Source: Stutzerimonas kunmingensis
Lineage (GTDB): Bacteria > Pseudomonadota > Gammaproteobacteria > Pseudomonadales > Pseudomonadaceae
Length of the DNA: 64,000 nucleotides
Direction: 5' to 3'
Assembly (NCBI RefSeq): GCF_014764705.1
Contig: NZ_JACXXG010000009.1
Location: 62,001-126,000 of the forward strand
The position numbers and the translations under genes are program-made. Of the stretch, positions 8,032-17,500 are shown one piece after another (position 1 is the stretch's first letter; every line of letters begins with the position of its first letter). Below the pieces are notes generated by a model. It ran no database searches. It was not told the DNA's origin and saw nothing but the letters and a program-made list of their open reading frames with translations.

Positions 8032-9054
8032 TCACACCGCCGTCAGGAAGGAGACGCCCACGGCGCCGTAGAAGTTGTCGGCCTTGTGCGGCCCCTCGCT
8101 GACCACACCGTAGTCATCGTCCAGCACGCGGCGTACGCGGTAGCGGTGGAAGCTGCCGAGCAGCTTGCGCATCGGGATGACCTGGTTGTAGGTGCTGCCG
8201 TACAGCTCGGCGTGCAGCCTCGGCAGGCGATACCAGGGCGCCACCGGCTTTTCGTGGTGGGCGTTGTGGAAGGAGAAATTCAACAGCAGCAGATTCAGCA
8301 CCGGCCAGCGCTCGGAAACCACGTTGCTGTAGGTGTTCTGCTGCTCGTAGCTGCGGTCGCGGCGCTTGTCCTCCGGCAGCTTGCCGCCATCTTCCAGCAC
8401 GGCGAAGGCCTCGTAGGTGTGCTGATAGGCATCGGCGAAACGCAGCACGCTGAGCATGATCATCCAGGCCACGGCGTAGAGCAGCACGGCCTTAAGCGAC
8501 AGCACTGCGAACCCGGCAAAAAGCAGTGTGCGAACGGCCAGCACAGCGGCGACCTTGCCACGCCGGGCGCGGTGCTTGTCGTTGTCGGTGATGAAGGGCA
8601 GGGCGATCACGTAGAAATGCATGATCAGTTCCACCGCCGGCACATAGGCCCATTCCAGCGCCAGCACCAGCTTCTGGAACCACAGCGGGCGTGCCTTGAG
8701 AAAGGCCTTGCTGTCGAAGGTGATCACGTCGGCGCGGTCGACGTGATGGCGCATGTGTTTCTTGCGCAGGTCCTGAAACTCGGCGTAGCAGCTGCCGCAC
8801 AACCAACTGCAGACTTTGCCAGCCCATTCGTTGTGCTTGGGCACGCTGAAAATGGCGCCGTGGGCGAATTCGTGAATCAGGTAGGCAGCGATGATCATGC
8901 CGTGGGCCAGCAGCAACGTGCCCAGCGCGTTCAGCCAGCCACTGCCGGCGAACAGCAGGGCCAGGCCGCCGCCGTAGGCGAGTACGGTATAGAGGATCGC
9001 CAAGGTATTTGGGACGCGGCCATCGGCGTAGCGGTACAGGGGTTTGGCGTTCAT
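8032..9054 (-). CDS. Membrane-bound fatty acid desaturase/hydroxylase-type di-iron protein
   Basis: This 340-aa integral membrane protein has three histidine clusters: HEFAH (61-65), HMRHH (100-104) and HNAHH (263-267), with a further HTYE at about 212. This is the FA_desaturase/AlkB-like non-haem di-iron pattern. Hydrophobic stretches lie around 20-60, 130-155 and 170-205. I choose the ATG at 9054 because GGAGAAG lies six bases upstream; a GTG five codons earlier is possible but lacks such a site. In a guanidine-riboswitch operon I infer oxygenation of an alkyl or methylene carbon next to the guanidino nitrogen rather than lipid desaturation. Confidence 0.9.
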   Translation of the reverse strand: MNAKPLYRYADGRVPNTLAILYTVLAYGGGLALLFAGSGWLNALGTLLLAHGMIIAAYLIHEFAHGAIFSVPKHNEWAGKVCSWLCGSCYAEFQDLRKKHMRHHVDRADVITFDSKAFLKARPLWFQKLVLALEWAYVPAVELIMHFYVIALPFITDNDKHRARRGKVAAVLAVRTLLFAGFAVLSLKAVLLYAVAWMIMLSVLRFADAYQHTYEAFAVLEDGGKLPEDKRRDRSYEQQNTYSNVVSERWPVLNLLLLNFSFHNAHHEKPVAPWYRLPRLHAELYGSTYNQVIPMRKLLGSFHRYRVRRVLDDDYGVVSEGPHKADNFYGAVGVSFLTAV

Positions 9055-9099
9055 GGTCTTCTCCAGCACAGGCGGGCGATGGCCCGCCTGGCGTCGGCT

Positions 9100-10101
9100 T
9101 TACTGGGCGAGCGCTTCGGTGAACTGGGCGTCGTAGGTCTGGCTGAAATCGGGGATGCTCGGGATCTGCCCGTTGTCCTTGAGCAGCTTGGCGATGATCG
9201 CGCCGCTGCCATGGAACGAATGGGTGTCTTCGCCCGGGGTGAAGCTCTTGCCCATCTCGGCAAGCGGGATGTTGTAGGCACCGGTCATCTGCTCGACGGC
9301 TTCTTCGGCGCTGACGCCGAGCACCTCGCCGATGATTTCAGCCGACTCCTCGGGGTGCGCCTGCATGTAGGCCAGTCCATCGAGATAGCCCTGGATCATC
9401 GCCTTGATGGCGGCGGGCTTCTTGGCGATCACAGCCTCGTCGAAGACCAGCACGTCGGTGATCAGGCCCGGGGCGTCCTTGGACGAATAGACCACCTTGA
9501 ACTTGTCGCCGCCGCCCATGGAAAGGATCTGCGAGACGTTGGGCTCGTAGGTCACACCAATCGGCAGATTGCCCGAAGCCATGGCGCCGGGGATGCCTTC
9601 CGGGGTCATGTTGACGGCGTCGATATCCTTGTCGCTCATGCCGTTCTGCTGCAGCGCATAGGCCAGCAGGAAGTCCGAGGGCGACAGCGGATTGAAGCCG
9701 ACCTTCTTGCCCTTGAAGTCGGCGACCGACTGAACCGAGGCATCGGCGACGATGGCGTCACCGCCGTTGGAGAAGTCGATGGGCATCACCACGCGATGCT
9801 TGAGGCCCTTGGCGACCGAGGCCACTACCTGGTCGTAGGTGAGCATGCCGCCGTCCAGCGCGCGGCTGAGCATGGCGGTGGGGATCAGCGCCGGGTCGTT
9901 GAAGAACTGCAGGTCTACATCCAGGCCGTGGGGCTTGAACAGGTCTTTCTTGTCGGCGACGTAGAAGGGGCCGTAGCCGGCCCAGACCACGGTGCCGATC
10001 TTCAGCTTCTCGGCGGCCTGGCTGGCCAGCGGTGAAAACAATGTCGCGACGGCCAGGCCGGCGGCGAGGAGGGTCTTGTTCAGCGAGCGCAGTGTGGACA
10101 T
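9100..10101 (-). CDS. ABC transporter periplasmic substrate-binding protein (NMT1/SsuA-like)
   Basis: This 333-aa protein has a signal peptide: a basic start, the hydrophobic core LLAAGLAVATLF and cleavage near SQA-AEK (about residue 29). The mature part starts IGTVVWAGYGPFYVADK, typical of the nitrate/taurine/sulfonate binding-protein family. It is the first gene after riboswitch 1, and its permease and ATPase are the last two genes of the same operon. The second guanidine operon has a permease and ATPase but no binding protein, so this protein may serve both; that is inference. The substrate is unknown, probably a guanidino compound. Confidence 0.93.
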   Translation of the reverse strand: MSTLRSLNKTLLAAGLAVATLFSPLASQAAEKLKIGTVVWAGYGPFYVADKKDLFKPHGLDVDLQFFNDPALIPTAMLSRALDGGMLTYDQVVASVAKGLKHRVVMPIDFSNGGDAIVADASVQSVADFKGKKVGFNPLSPSDFLLAYALQQNGMSDKDIDAVNMTPEGIPGAMASGNLPIGVTYEPNVSQILSMGGGDKFKVVYSSKDAPGLITDVLVFDEAVIAKKPAAIKAMIQGYLDGLAYMQAHPEESAEIIGEVLGVSAEEAVEQMTGAYNIPLAEMGKSFTPGEDTHSFHGSGAIIAKLLKDNGQIPSIPDFSQTYDAQFTEALAQ

Positions 10102-10149
10102 GGCGTGATTTCCCTACACATTGGAATGACAAGGCACGGGATGACATCG

Positions 10150-10243
10150 CGTCTCCCGGGCTTTTATCCCTCCGTGTAGTCCCGTCCCTGGGACCGGAGA
10201 ACTCTCGGACCAGCGCCCACTCCCTGTGAGCCGGAACCCTAGT
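10150..10243 (-). ncRNA. Guanidine-I riboswitch (ykkC-type) 1
   Basis: On the minus strand the aptamer reads CTAGGGTTCCGG, then CTGGTCCGAGAG, then ACACGGAGGGATAAAAGCCC and GGGAGA. These are the conserved blocks of the ykkC/guanidine-I leader in the right order and spacing. It sits about 50 bases upstream of the binding-protein start. The ykkC fold has relatives sensing ppGpp, PRPP and nucleotides; the downstream creatininase and the nearby guanidine carboxylase genes favour guanidine. I see no strong U-tract terminator between aptamer and start codon, so the output mechanism is not clear. Confidence 0.93.
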
Positions 10244-10583
10244 TCTCCTTGAAGCTGCTCCTGTGTTTTGTGCCAAGCGTCATGAGTGCCGGTGGCGACT
10301 CATCCCGTTCACTTGGGATAGAGCAGGTTGCGTGCCAGATGCCGTGCAAGCTCGGCAAGCCCGCGTGGTACGGCGCGTCCGCTGCGGCACGAGGCTTTTC
10401 GTTGAGCGGCGGGCATGCTCGGATGCAGGTCAATTTCTGAAAGGGCGCTCCCGAATGGTGCTGCGGCGCGTCTTAATGACGATCGGGATACAGTCGCGAG
10501 ATGTACTGGTCGGCGAAAACCTTGAACGATGGAGGTGCCTGCCAGTCGGAACTGATGAACTCACGAAAAACGGGAGCCATCAC
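10244..10583. other. Intergenic region upstream of riboswitch 1 and the small membrane ORF
   Basis: This holds the unmapped promoter of the first guanidine operon on the minus strand, and on the plus strand the leader of the 28-aa ORF. Short open frames here do not look like protein. A weak sigma-54-like GG-N10-GC arrangement lies at 10276-10292 on the minus strand but lacks the TT before GC. I see nothing else that I can support. Confidence 0.5.
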
Positions 10584-10670
10584 ATGCTGAAGTTTCTAGG
10601 TAGCACCATTGGCATCATCTTTCTGATCGGCCTGATCGTGGTCATCGGCCTCTTTGCACTGATCTTCTGA
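10584..10670 (+). CDS. Small single-span membrane protein, 28 aa
   Basis: The ATG follows a GGGAG site eight bases upstream. The peptide is MLKFLGSTIG followed by an almost uninterrupted hydrophobic run of Ile, Leu, Val, Gly and Phe to the C-terminus, so it should form one transmembrane helix. It lies about 80 bases before the MscS-like gene on the same strand and could be cotranscribed with it. I do not recognise a family. It could be a channel-associated or stress-induced small membrane protein; nothing in the sequence decides this. Confidence 0.6.
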   Translation: MLKFLGSTIGIIFLIGLIVVIGLFALIF

Positions 10671-10750
10671 CACGCCCGCGTATGCACACTGGGTCGCAGA
10701 TGGCACATCGGTCGGCCCAGGGGTGCGCTCTTCTCGCAATATCTCTTTCC

Positions 10751-12064
10751 ATGACTCGACTGATGCATCTGCCGATGGCCGTGCTGCTGGTGCTGCTCGC
10801 CGTGTTTGCCTCATTGCCCGCGACCGCGCAGGTGGATGATGGTTTGGCGACGGTGCGGCTCGACGGCCGCGCGCTGTTTCGTCTTGGCGGAACCGAGGAG
10901 CTGGAGGCGCGCCTGCGGGCTCGGCAGATAGAGCGGCAATTGCTGACGGTGTTGGAAACCCCGCAGGGCATCAGCAGGGCGCGCATCGCGCCGGCCGGGG
11001 AAAACGCCGAGGCGCGCCAGATCACCATGGCTGGGCGCATCCTGATGCAGGTCACGGAGGAGGATGCCCAAGCCAACGGCCAGGCGCTCGAGGCGCAGGC
11101 GCGCGAGTGGGCGTCGGTTCTCGAAACTGCGCTGGCGCAGGCCAGCACACGGCGGACGTCGGAGCGAGCGCGCTTCGTGACCGACGTGCGCGCCAGCGTC
11201 GATACTGCCTTCGCCCGGCTGCTGGAAGCGGCCATCAGCATCGTGCCGCGGGCACTGGCGGCGCTTCTGGTGATCGGCGTGTTCTGGGCATTGGCTGCGA
11301 GTGTGCGGGCAGGGGTCCGGATGATCTCTCATCGGCTGATACGCGATCGGACGGTGGAGAACCTGATCAAGCAGGTCAGTTACTACACCGTCTGGCTGCT
11401 GGGCCTGATCGTCGCTGCCACCGCCTTTGGCCTCGAACCCGGGACGCTCGCCACAGGCCTCGGGCTGACCAGCCTGGCGCTCGGATTCGCCCTCAAGGAC
11501 ATCCTTTCCAACTTTGTCAGCGGCCTGCTGATCCTCACCTTGCGGCCGTTCCAGCTCGGCGACCAGATCATCATCGGCGACACCGAGGGCAGCGTGGAGC
11601 GCATCGAACTGCGTGCCACGCAGATCCGCACCTACGACGGACGCCGGGTCCTGGTGCCGAATGCGGAAACCTTTACCTCGCGGGTCACCAACAACACCGC
11701 TGCGCCGGTGCGCCGTGGTCAGGTGATCTGCTACCTCGGCTACGAAGTCGATCTGCCACAGGTAATGCGCGTGCTCAAGGAGGCAGCCCGGGGTGCTGAA
11801 GGAGTCATCGCCGAGCCACCACCCACAGTGGCGATACGCGAGATGGGCCAGAGCGAGCTCGCCTTTCAGGTGCAATTCTGGTGCGACTCGCGCCGGTCGG
11901 ACTTCATGCTCACCGCCTCGCGTGTGCGGGCAAACCTGATTGAGGCACTGCGCGCTTCGGGGATCGCGCTGCCTGGTCCGGGGGTTCATCAAGTCGTGTT
12001 GCGAGAGGGTGGGTCAGCGCTGGACGAGGCTTTGCCGAGGCGCAGCAGCAGCGACGAAGACTAG
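10751..12064 (+). CDS. Mechanosensitive ion channel, MscS family
   Basis: This protein of about 437 aa opens with a signal peptide (MTRLMHLPMAVLLVLLAVFA, cleavage near ATAQ). A periplasmic region with a helical stretch (EELEARLRARQIERQ) follows, then membrane segments, and the MscS pore helix and vestibule: LGLTSLALGFALKDILSNFV, RPFQLGDQIII and VPNAETFTSRVTN. The frame is open from an ATG at 10682, but that would put about 23 residues before the signal peptide, so I take 10751; 10763 is also possible and none has a convincing ribosome-binding site. The family releases solutes on hypo-osmotic shock. It separates the two guanidine operons and is on the opposite strand. Confidence 0.85.
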   Translation: MTRLMHLPMAVLLVLLAVFASLPATAQVDDGLATVRLDGRALFRLGGTEELEARLRARQIERQLLTVLETPQGISRARIAPAGENAEARQITMAGRILMQVTEEDAQANGQALEAQAREWASVLETALAQASTRRTSERARFVTDVRASVDTAFARLLEAAISIVPRALAALLVIGVFWALAASVRAGVRMISHRLIRDRTVENLIKQVSYYTVWLLGLIVAATAFGLEPGTLATGLGLTSLALGFALKDILSNFVSGLLILTLRPFQLGDQIIIGDTEGSVERIELRATQIRTYDGRRVLVPNAETFTSRVTNNTAAPVRRGQVICYLGYEVDLPQVMRVLKEAARGAEGVIAEPPPTVAIREMGQSELAFQVQFWCDSRRSDFMLTASRVRANLIEALRASGIALPGPGVHQVVLREGGSALDEALPRRSSSDED

Positions 12065-12266
12065 CGTGAGGACTGGATGAGCGCACCCTGGCCCGAGATG
12101 GCTACCTGACCGGCGTTATAGGAGCTGCCGTTAAGGCGCTGAATCGCTATCGAGCGCTGCGCGGGATGTACCAGATGCATAGTTGTTGGTCAGTCCCGCG
12201 CATTCATTTCTCACTGGCTGCGTTTCGCTCCTTACCGCTTACAGCCAGATAAGTGGTTTCGCTATC

Positions 12267-14069
12267 TCAACCCCGCTGCGCCAGCCAAGCCTTCCAGCCG
12301 CCGAAGTGGGTGATGTCCTCGGCGCCTCCAAGGCCGTAAGCATCGCAGATAAACCCGGTATCCCAGCGGCCATCCGCCAGCTCCAGCTTGCCCAGGCCCA
12401 GCGGCGCTGGGATGCCGGTGAGGAACGAGCCCAGCTCGCTGCTGGGGATGTCCCAGACTTCCACGGCGATGGCCGCCCCTCCCTCGGCGACGCGCACCAT
12501 CCCCGGGCGTAACAGCGGGCCGCCGGCCAGGGCGTAGAGCTTGTACGCCGCGCTGCTGGTGGTTGCCTCCAGCAGCCGACCGCCGCGCTGGCGAAGTTGC
12601 CAGTTCAGCGGCAGGCCATCGAGGTGCGCGCCGCAGACCACCACTCTCGTCCGGTCGTTGCGCGCCGGATTCTGCGGGGCAGGTGTTGTGATCGCATTGC
12701 TGCCCACCAGGGCCAGGCCGGTCCGGCGTTGCAGTGCATCGGCCAGGCTCAGCAGGTACTGGTCGGTGAACACACGGCCAAACAGCGTCACGCCCCAGGG
12801 CAGCTCGTTCTCCATAACGCCGGCAGGTACAGCCACGGCGGCGTAATCCAGCATGTTCATGAAGTTGGTGTAGTAGCCCAGGTCCGAGTTGCGCTTGACC
12901 GGTTCGGCGTGAAGCTCGGCGAGCGTCACAGGGCGCGGGTACGCGGGCGTCAGTACGCAATCGACCTCGGTCATGATCCGGTCGCAAATGGCCTTCAGCT
13001 GCTGCAGGCGGTATTGCGCTTCGAACAGCTGCACGGCGGTGGTGCCCGGTGCCTTTTCCAGTACCGCCTTTATCACCGGCAGGACGGCGTCGGGTTGCTG
13101 CTCGATCAGCGCGCCGGCCACGCTATAGCGTTCGGCGACCCAGGGGCCTTCGTAGAGCAGGCGCGCGGCTTCGAGAAAGGGCGAAAAGTCCACTTCCACT
13201 GGCTCGCCACCGATGGCTTTTAGCTGCTCAATGGTGGCGGCGAACAGCGCCGGACTTTCCGGGCAGCCGAGGAACTCGAGCTGCTTCGGCACGCCGAAGC
13301 GAAAGGACTTCACCTGGCCGAAGGCCGAGCCGTCGTTCCACAGCGGGTTGGCGCGGCTGTACTCGTCGCGCGGATCGAGCCTGGCGGTCAACGCGAGCAG
13401 CTGACTGGCTTCAGCGGCGCTGGCAGTGAAGAAGGTCACGCAGTCCAGCGTGCGGCAGGCGGGCACGACGCCAGCGGTGGAGATCAGCCCTTTGCTGGCC
13501 TTGAGGCCCACCAGATTGTTCAGCGCCGCCGGCACGCGGCCGGAGCCTGCGGTGTCAGTGCCCAGGGCAAAGGTGCACAGGCCCAGTGCCACGGCCAGGG
13601 ATGAGCCGGCGCTGGAGCCGCCGGAGGGGTAGTCGGGGTGCACGCTGTTGCGGCACTCGCCGTAGGGCGAGCGGGTGCCGTTGAGGCCGGTGGCGAATTG
13701 GTCGAGGTTGGTCTTGCCCAGCGGCACCGCGCCCAGGGCGATCAACTGCTCGACGATGGTGGCGCTGGTTTGAGGTGTGTAGGCAAAGGCCGGGCAGGCG
13801 GCGGTGGTGGCAATGCCGGCCAGATCGATATTGTCCTTGATGGCGAACGGGATGCCGTAGAGCGCTAGCTCGGCGGGCGTCTTGCTCTCCAGTGCGGCCA
13901 GGTAGGGCTCGAGTTCTTCGACGCTCATCAGGTGGATAAAGGCGTTGAATTCGCCGTTCAGTTCGGCGGCCTTGGCGTGCAGTTCGAGGATCAGCTGACG
14001 CGGGGTCGTGGTGCCGGCTTCATAGGCATTGCGCAGCGTATCGAGGCGAAGATCGAAATGGGTCGTCAT
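12267..14069 (-). CDS. atzF: Allophanate hydrolase (AtzF type)
   Basis: This 600-aa protein is an amidase-signature enzyme that hydrolyses allophanate to ammonia and CO2. The Ser-Ser-Lys triad is visible: Lys78 in FAIKDNIDL, the cis-Ser in PSGGSSAG near 152, and Ser176 in DTAGSGR. The C-terminal ~140 residues form the extra domain of long allophanate hydrolases. The start at 14069 is set by GAGGAAG at the right distance. As the last gene of the second riboswitch operon it completes the series guanidine, carboxyguanidine, allophanate, ammonia plus CO2. A repeat-rich gap of about 440 bases separates it from the carboxylase. Confidence 0.95.
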   Translation of the reverse strand: MTTHFDLRLDTLRNAYEAGTTTPRQLILELHAKAAELNGEFNAFIHLMSVEELEPYLAALESKTPAELALYGIPFAIKDNIDLAGIATTAACPAFAYTPQTSATIVEQLIALGAVPLGKTNLDQFATGLNGTRSPYGECRNSVHPDYPSGGSSAGSSLAVALGLCTFALGTDTAGSGRVPAALNNLVGLKASKGLISTAGVVPACRTLDCVTFFTASAAEASQLLALTARLDPRDEYSRANPLWNDGSAFGQVKSFRFGVPKQLEFLGCPESPALFAATIEQLKAIGGEPVEVDFSPFLEAARLLYEGPWVAERYSVAGALIEQQPDAVLPVIKAVLEKAPGTTAVQLFEAQYRLQQLKAICDRIMTEVDCVLTPAYPRPVTLAELHAEPVKRNSDLGYYTNFMNMLDYAAVAVPAGVMENELPWGVTLFGRVFTDQYLLSLADALQRRTGLALVGSNAITTPAPQNPARNDRTRVVVCGAHLDGLPLNWQLRQRGGRLLEATTSSAAYKLYALAGGPLLRPGMVRVAEGGAAIAVEVWDIPSSELGSFLTGIPAPLGLGKLELADGRWDTGFICDAYGLGGAEDITHFGGWKAWLAQRG

Positions 14070-14512
14070 GGTTGGCTTCCTCTGTGGCAGGCCTAGTCTG
14101 TTCGGGCGGTCGGGATTCAGGTCAGGCTGGCGGCCGTTTCCCCTCACCCCAGCCCTCTCCCCAAAGGGGCGAGGGGGTTAATCCGGTGTTGCTGGCGATC
14201 TGGTGGTCCGGCGTTGCTTTAGTGCTGTTGGTCCGGAGCCTTTGGTACGTCGTGGCGGAGGAACTTGGTTGGGCCTCTTTCCCCTCTCCCCAGTCCTCTT
14301 CCCAACGGGCGAGGGGGTTGATTCGGTGTTGCTGATGGTCTTTTGGTCCGGCGTTGCTTTCGTATCGCAGGCGCTGAGAGTTCGTTACGCGGCTCATGGC
14401 AATGCGCGAGCTGCGTCGATGTCCAGACCCCCGAGCCCGCGCCGAACCGGTCCCCTCTCCCTGAGGGAGAGGGCTAGGGTGAGGGGGAAATGGTCGGCAA
14501 AGACCACAGTTC
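14070..14512. repeat. Cluster of REP-like palindromic repeats between carboxylase and allophanate hydrolase genes
   Basis: Three related G/C-rich palindromic units occur at about 14140-14177, 14280-14317 and 14453-14487. They consist of CCCCTC...CTCTCC arms facing GAGGGG arms. The first two are each followed by a similar tail (GGTGTTGCTG...GGTCCGGCGTTGCTTT), which makes a direct repeat of about 75 bases. The same palindrome type occurs inside the carboxylase gene at 15795-15904. Such units can stop exonucleases or polymerases and could tune expression of atzF relative to upstream genes. No gene is seen in this interval. Confidence 0.8.
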
Positions 14513-17500
14513 TCAAACCTCCTCGATCACCACCACCCGTTGGCCGGCGCGCACCGGGGAGCCGGGTTGCACACGGATGTCCTTCACCACCCCGGCGACC
14601 GGAGCGATGAGCGGAATTTCCATCTTCATGCTCTCAAGGATCATCAGCACGTCGCCGGCAGCCACGCGCGCTCCCTCGGCCACCGACACCTGCCAGAGAT
14701 TGCCGGCGATATGGCTTTCGATGCCGTGCTCACCCGCGCCAAGCGGGGTGTCTTCACCGAGATCGGCCGCTACTTCCTCGCTCTCGAAATGCGCCAGCCC
14801 CGATTCGATCCAGCGCTGGCGCTCGGCGTCGAAGGCCGCGCGCTGCTGGCTGCGGAAGGCCTCGATGCCTTCGGCTTCCTTGACCAAGAAATCCTGGTAG
14901 TCGGAGAGGCACAGCTCGGTCTCCTCGATCTTCAGCGGGTAGCGGCCCAGCGGGAAGTCGCGGCGAATCTTCAGGAGCTCCTCGGCGCTGACCGGGTAGA
15001 AACGGATCTGGTCGAAAAAACGCAGCAGCCAGGGCTGGCCGCCGAACGCCTCGAGCGCGCGGTAGCGGTTCCACATCTGCAGGGTGCGACCGACGAACTG
15101 GTAGCCGCCCGGGCCTTCCATGCCATAGACGCACATGTAGGCGCCGCCAATGCCCACCGAGTTCTCGGCGGTCCAGGTGCGCGCCGGGTTGTACTTGGTG
15201 GTGACCAGACGGTGGCGCGGGTCCAGCGGGGTGGCCACCGGCGCGCCGAGGTAGACGTCGCCCAGGCCCATCACCAGATAGCTGGCCTCGAACACCGTGC
15301 GGTACACCTCGTCGAGGTTCGGCAGGTCGTTGATGCGACGGATGAACTCCAGGTTGCTCGGGCACCAGGGCGCGTCCTTGCGGACCGTGGTCATGTACTT
15401 CTCGATCGCCAGCTGGCAAGCCGGGTCGTCCCAGGACAGCGGCAGGTGGACGATGCGCGAGGGCACTTTGAGATCCTGCGCAGCGCACACTGCGTCCCAC
15501 AGCCCGGCGACGGTCTCCAGCAGCACGGCCAGCGGCAGGGTTTCCGGCTGGTAGTGGACCTGCAGCGAACGGATGCCGGGTGTGAGGTCGATGACCCCGT
15601 CGAGTCCCTTGGCTTCCAACGCCTGCATCAGCGCATGGCCGCGGAAGCGCAGCACCAGGTCCAGTTCCGGTGCGCCGATTTCTAGCAGCAGATGGGTGTC
15701 GCCGGAGAGTCGGGCGACCAGACGGGTGTCGTCCTGGCCGAGGTCGAGGACGATGGGGGAGGTGAGCGCATATTCCGCAGATTGCGCGTAAATGCCCCCT
15801 CTCCCCCTGGGAGAGGGCTGGGGTGAGGGGCTTTTGCTGTCGGTTGAAACAGTCCTCACCCCGATCGCGGGCCGCCCCGGCCCCTCTCCCGGAGGGAGAG
15901 GGGAGACAAGCGCGCACTCTTCGCGCCGGGCTCTTGCCAGCTCCCGCGCTGTGGCGATATCCACCGGGACAAAGCGCACTTTATCCCCTGCCTTAAGCTG
16001 CCCGAGCTGCCACAGGTCGGCTTCGATAATGGTCACCGGACAGACAAACCCCCCCAGGCTCGGGCCGTCCGGGCCGAGGATCACCGGCATGTCGCCGGTG
16101 AAGTCCACCGCGCCGATGGCGTAGGGGTTGTCGTGGATATTGGATGGATGCAAACCGGCTTCGCCGCCGCTCTCGCGCACCCATTCGGGCTTGGGCCCGA
16201 TCAGGCGCACGCCGGTGCGGCTGGAGTTGAAGTGCACTTCCCAGTCGGTGGCGAAGAAGCGCTCGATATAGCCTTCGGTGAAGTATTCCGGCGCACCGTG
16301 GGGGCCGTAGATCACGCGAATTTCGCGCACCGCCGGCAGGGCGCTGCGCAGCTCGGCGGCCAGCGTGGCGCCGGCAGACGAGTCGGTCAGCGGTGACAGA
16401 TGCAGCACGTCGCCGGCACGCAGGGCGCGGCCGCCGTGGCCGCCGAACTGGCCGAGGGTAAAGGTGCTCTTGCTGCCCAGATACTCCGGCAGCTGCAGAC
16501 CGCCGCGCACGCACAGATACGACCGCGCACCGGCGCCGGCAATGGTGCCGATCGTCAGGGTGCTGCCGGCCGGGATGAACAGCGCAGTGCTCATCGGCTG
16601 CGGCACGTCATCCAGCTTCAACGGTATTTCCGCGCCGGTCACCGCCACCACCGCGTCGGTGTTGAAGCGCAGGATCGGCCCGCTCATGGTGATTTCCAGC
16701 CCGGCGGCGTCTTCGGCGTTGCCGAGCAGGGCATTGCCCAGACGCAGGGCGCGGCTGTCCATCGGGCCGGACGGCGGCACGCCTACCGCCCAGTAGCCGA
16801 GGCGGCCAGGGAAGTCCTGTACGGTGGTCTGGGTGCCGGCGCTGATAATCTCGAAGGCATTGGCCTTGTAGCTGAGACCCTCCAGGCAGCGGGTCCAGGG
16901 GTTGCCGCTGGCGAACGGGGTAAAGGCAAGGATCTGGCGCAGGTAATCGCGGTTGGTTTCCACGCCGTAGAGCTGGGTGTCGCCGAGCGCCTGGTCAAGC
17001 GCTTGGCGAGCCTCCTCGCGGCTCGGCGCCCAGGTGATGACCTTGGCGATCATCGGGTCGAAATACGGCGGGATCTCGCAGCCAGCCTCGACCCAGGTAT
17101 CGACGCGCAGGGCCTTGCCGTCGGCTACCGGGAAGCTCGCGGCGGTGAGCAAACCGGGGCTCGGCTGGAAATCCCGGCCGGGGTCTTCGGCATAGACGCG
17201 CGCCTGGATCGAATGCCCGCTGGGCTTCAGCGTCTTGGCCAGCTCCGCCAGCGGCGGCAGGTCGCCGGCGGCCAGCTTGATCATCCAGCGCACCAGATCG
17301 ACACCCCAGACCTGCTCGGTGACGCCGTGCTCGACCTGCAGGCGGGTGTTCACCTCGAGGAAGTAGAAGCGCTGGGCCTCGGCGTCGTAGACGAACTCGA
17401 CGGTGCCGGCGCTACGGTAGTCGACGGCCTTGGCCAGCGTGATAGCCGCTTCGCACAGTGCCTCGGCCATGCCGGCCGGCAGGTTCGGTGCCGGAGTTTC

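Noticed and set aside
8023-10035. A 670-codon open frame on the plus strand
   Set aside because: It lies antisense to the desaturase and binding-protein genes, has His/Gly/Gln-rich composition typical of the complement of GC-rich genes, and shows no domain.
10270-10292. Sigma-54 promoter before riboswitch 1
   Set aside because: A TGGCAC occurs but without a GC at the right distance, and the GG-N10-GC at 10276-10292 lacks the TT of the -12 box. Too weak to annotate as a promoter.
14130-14490. CRISPR array
   Set aside because: The repeats are palindromic, unequal in length and unevenly spaced, and no cas genes are present.
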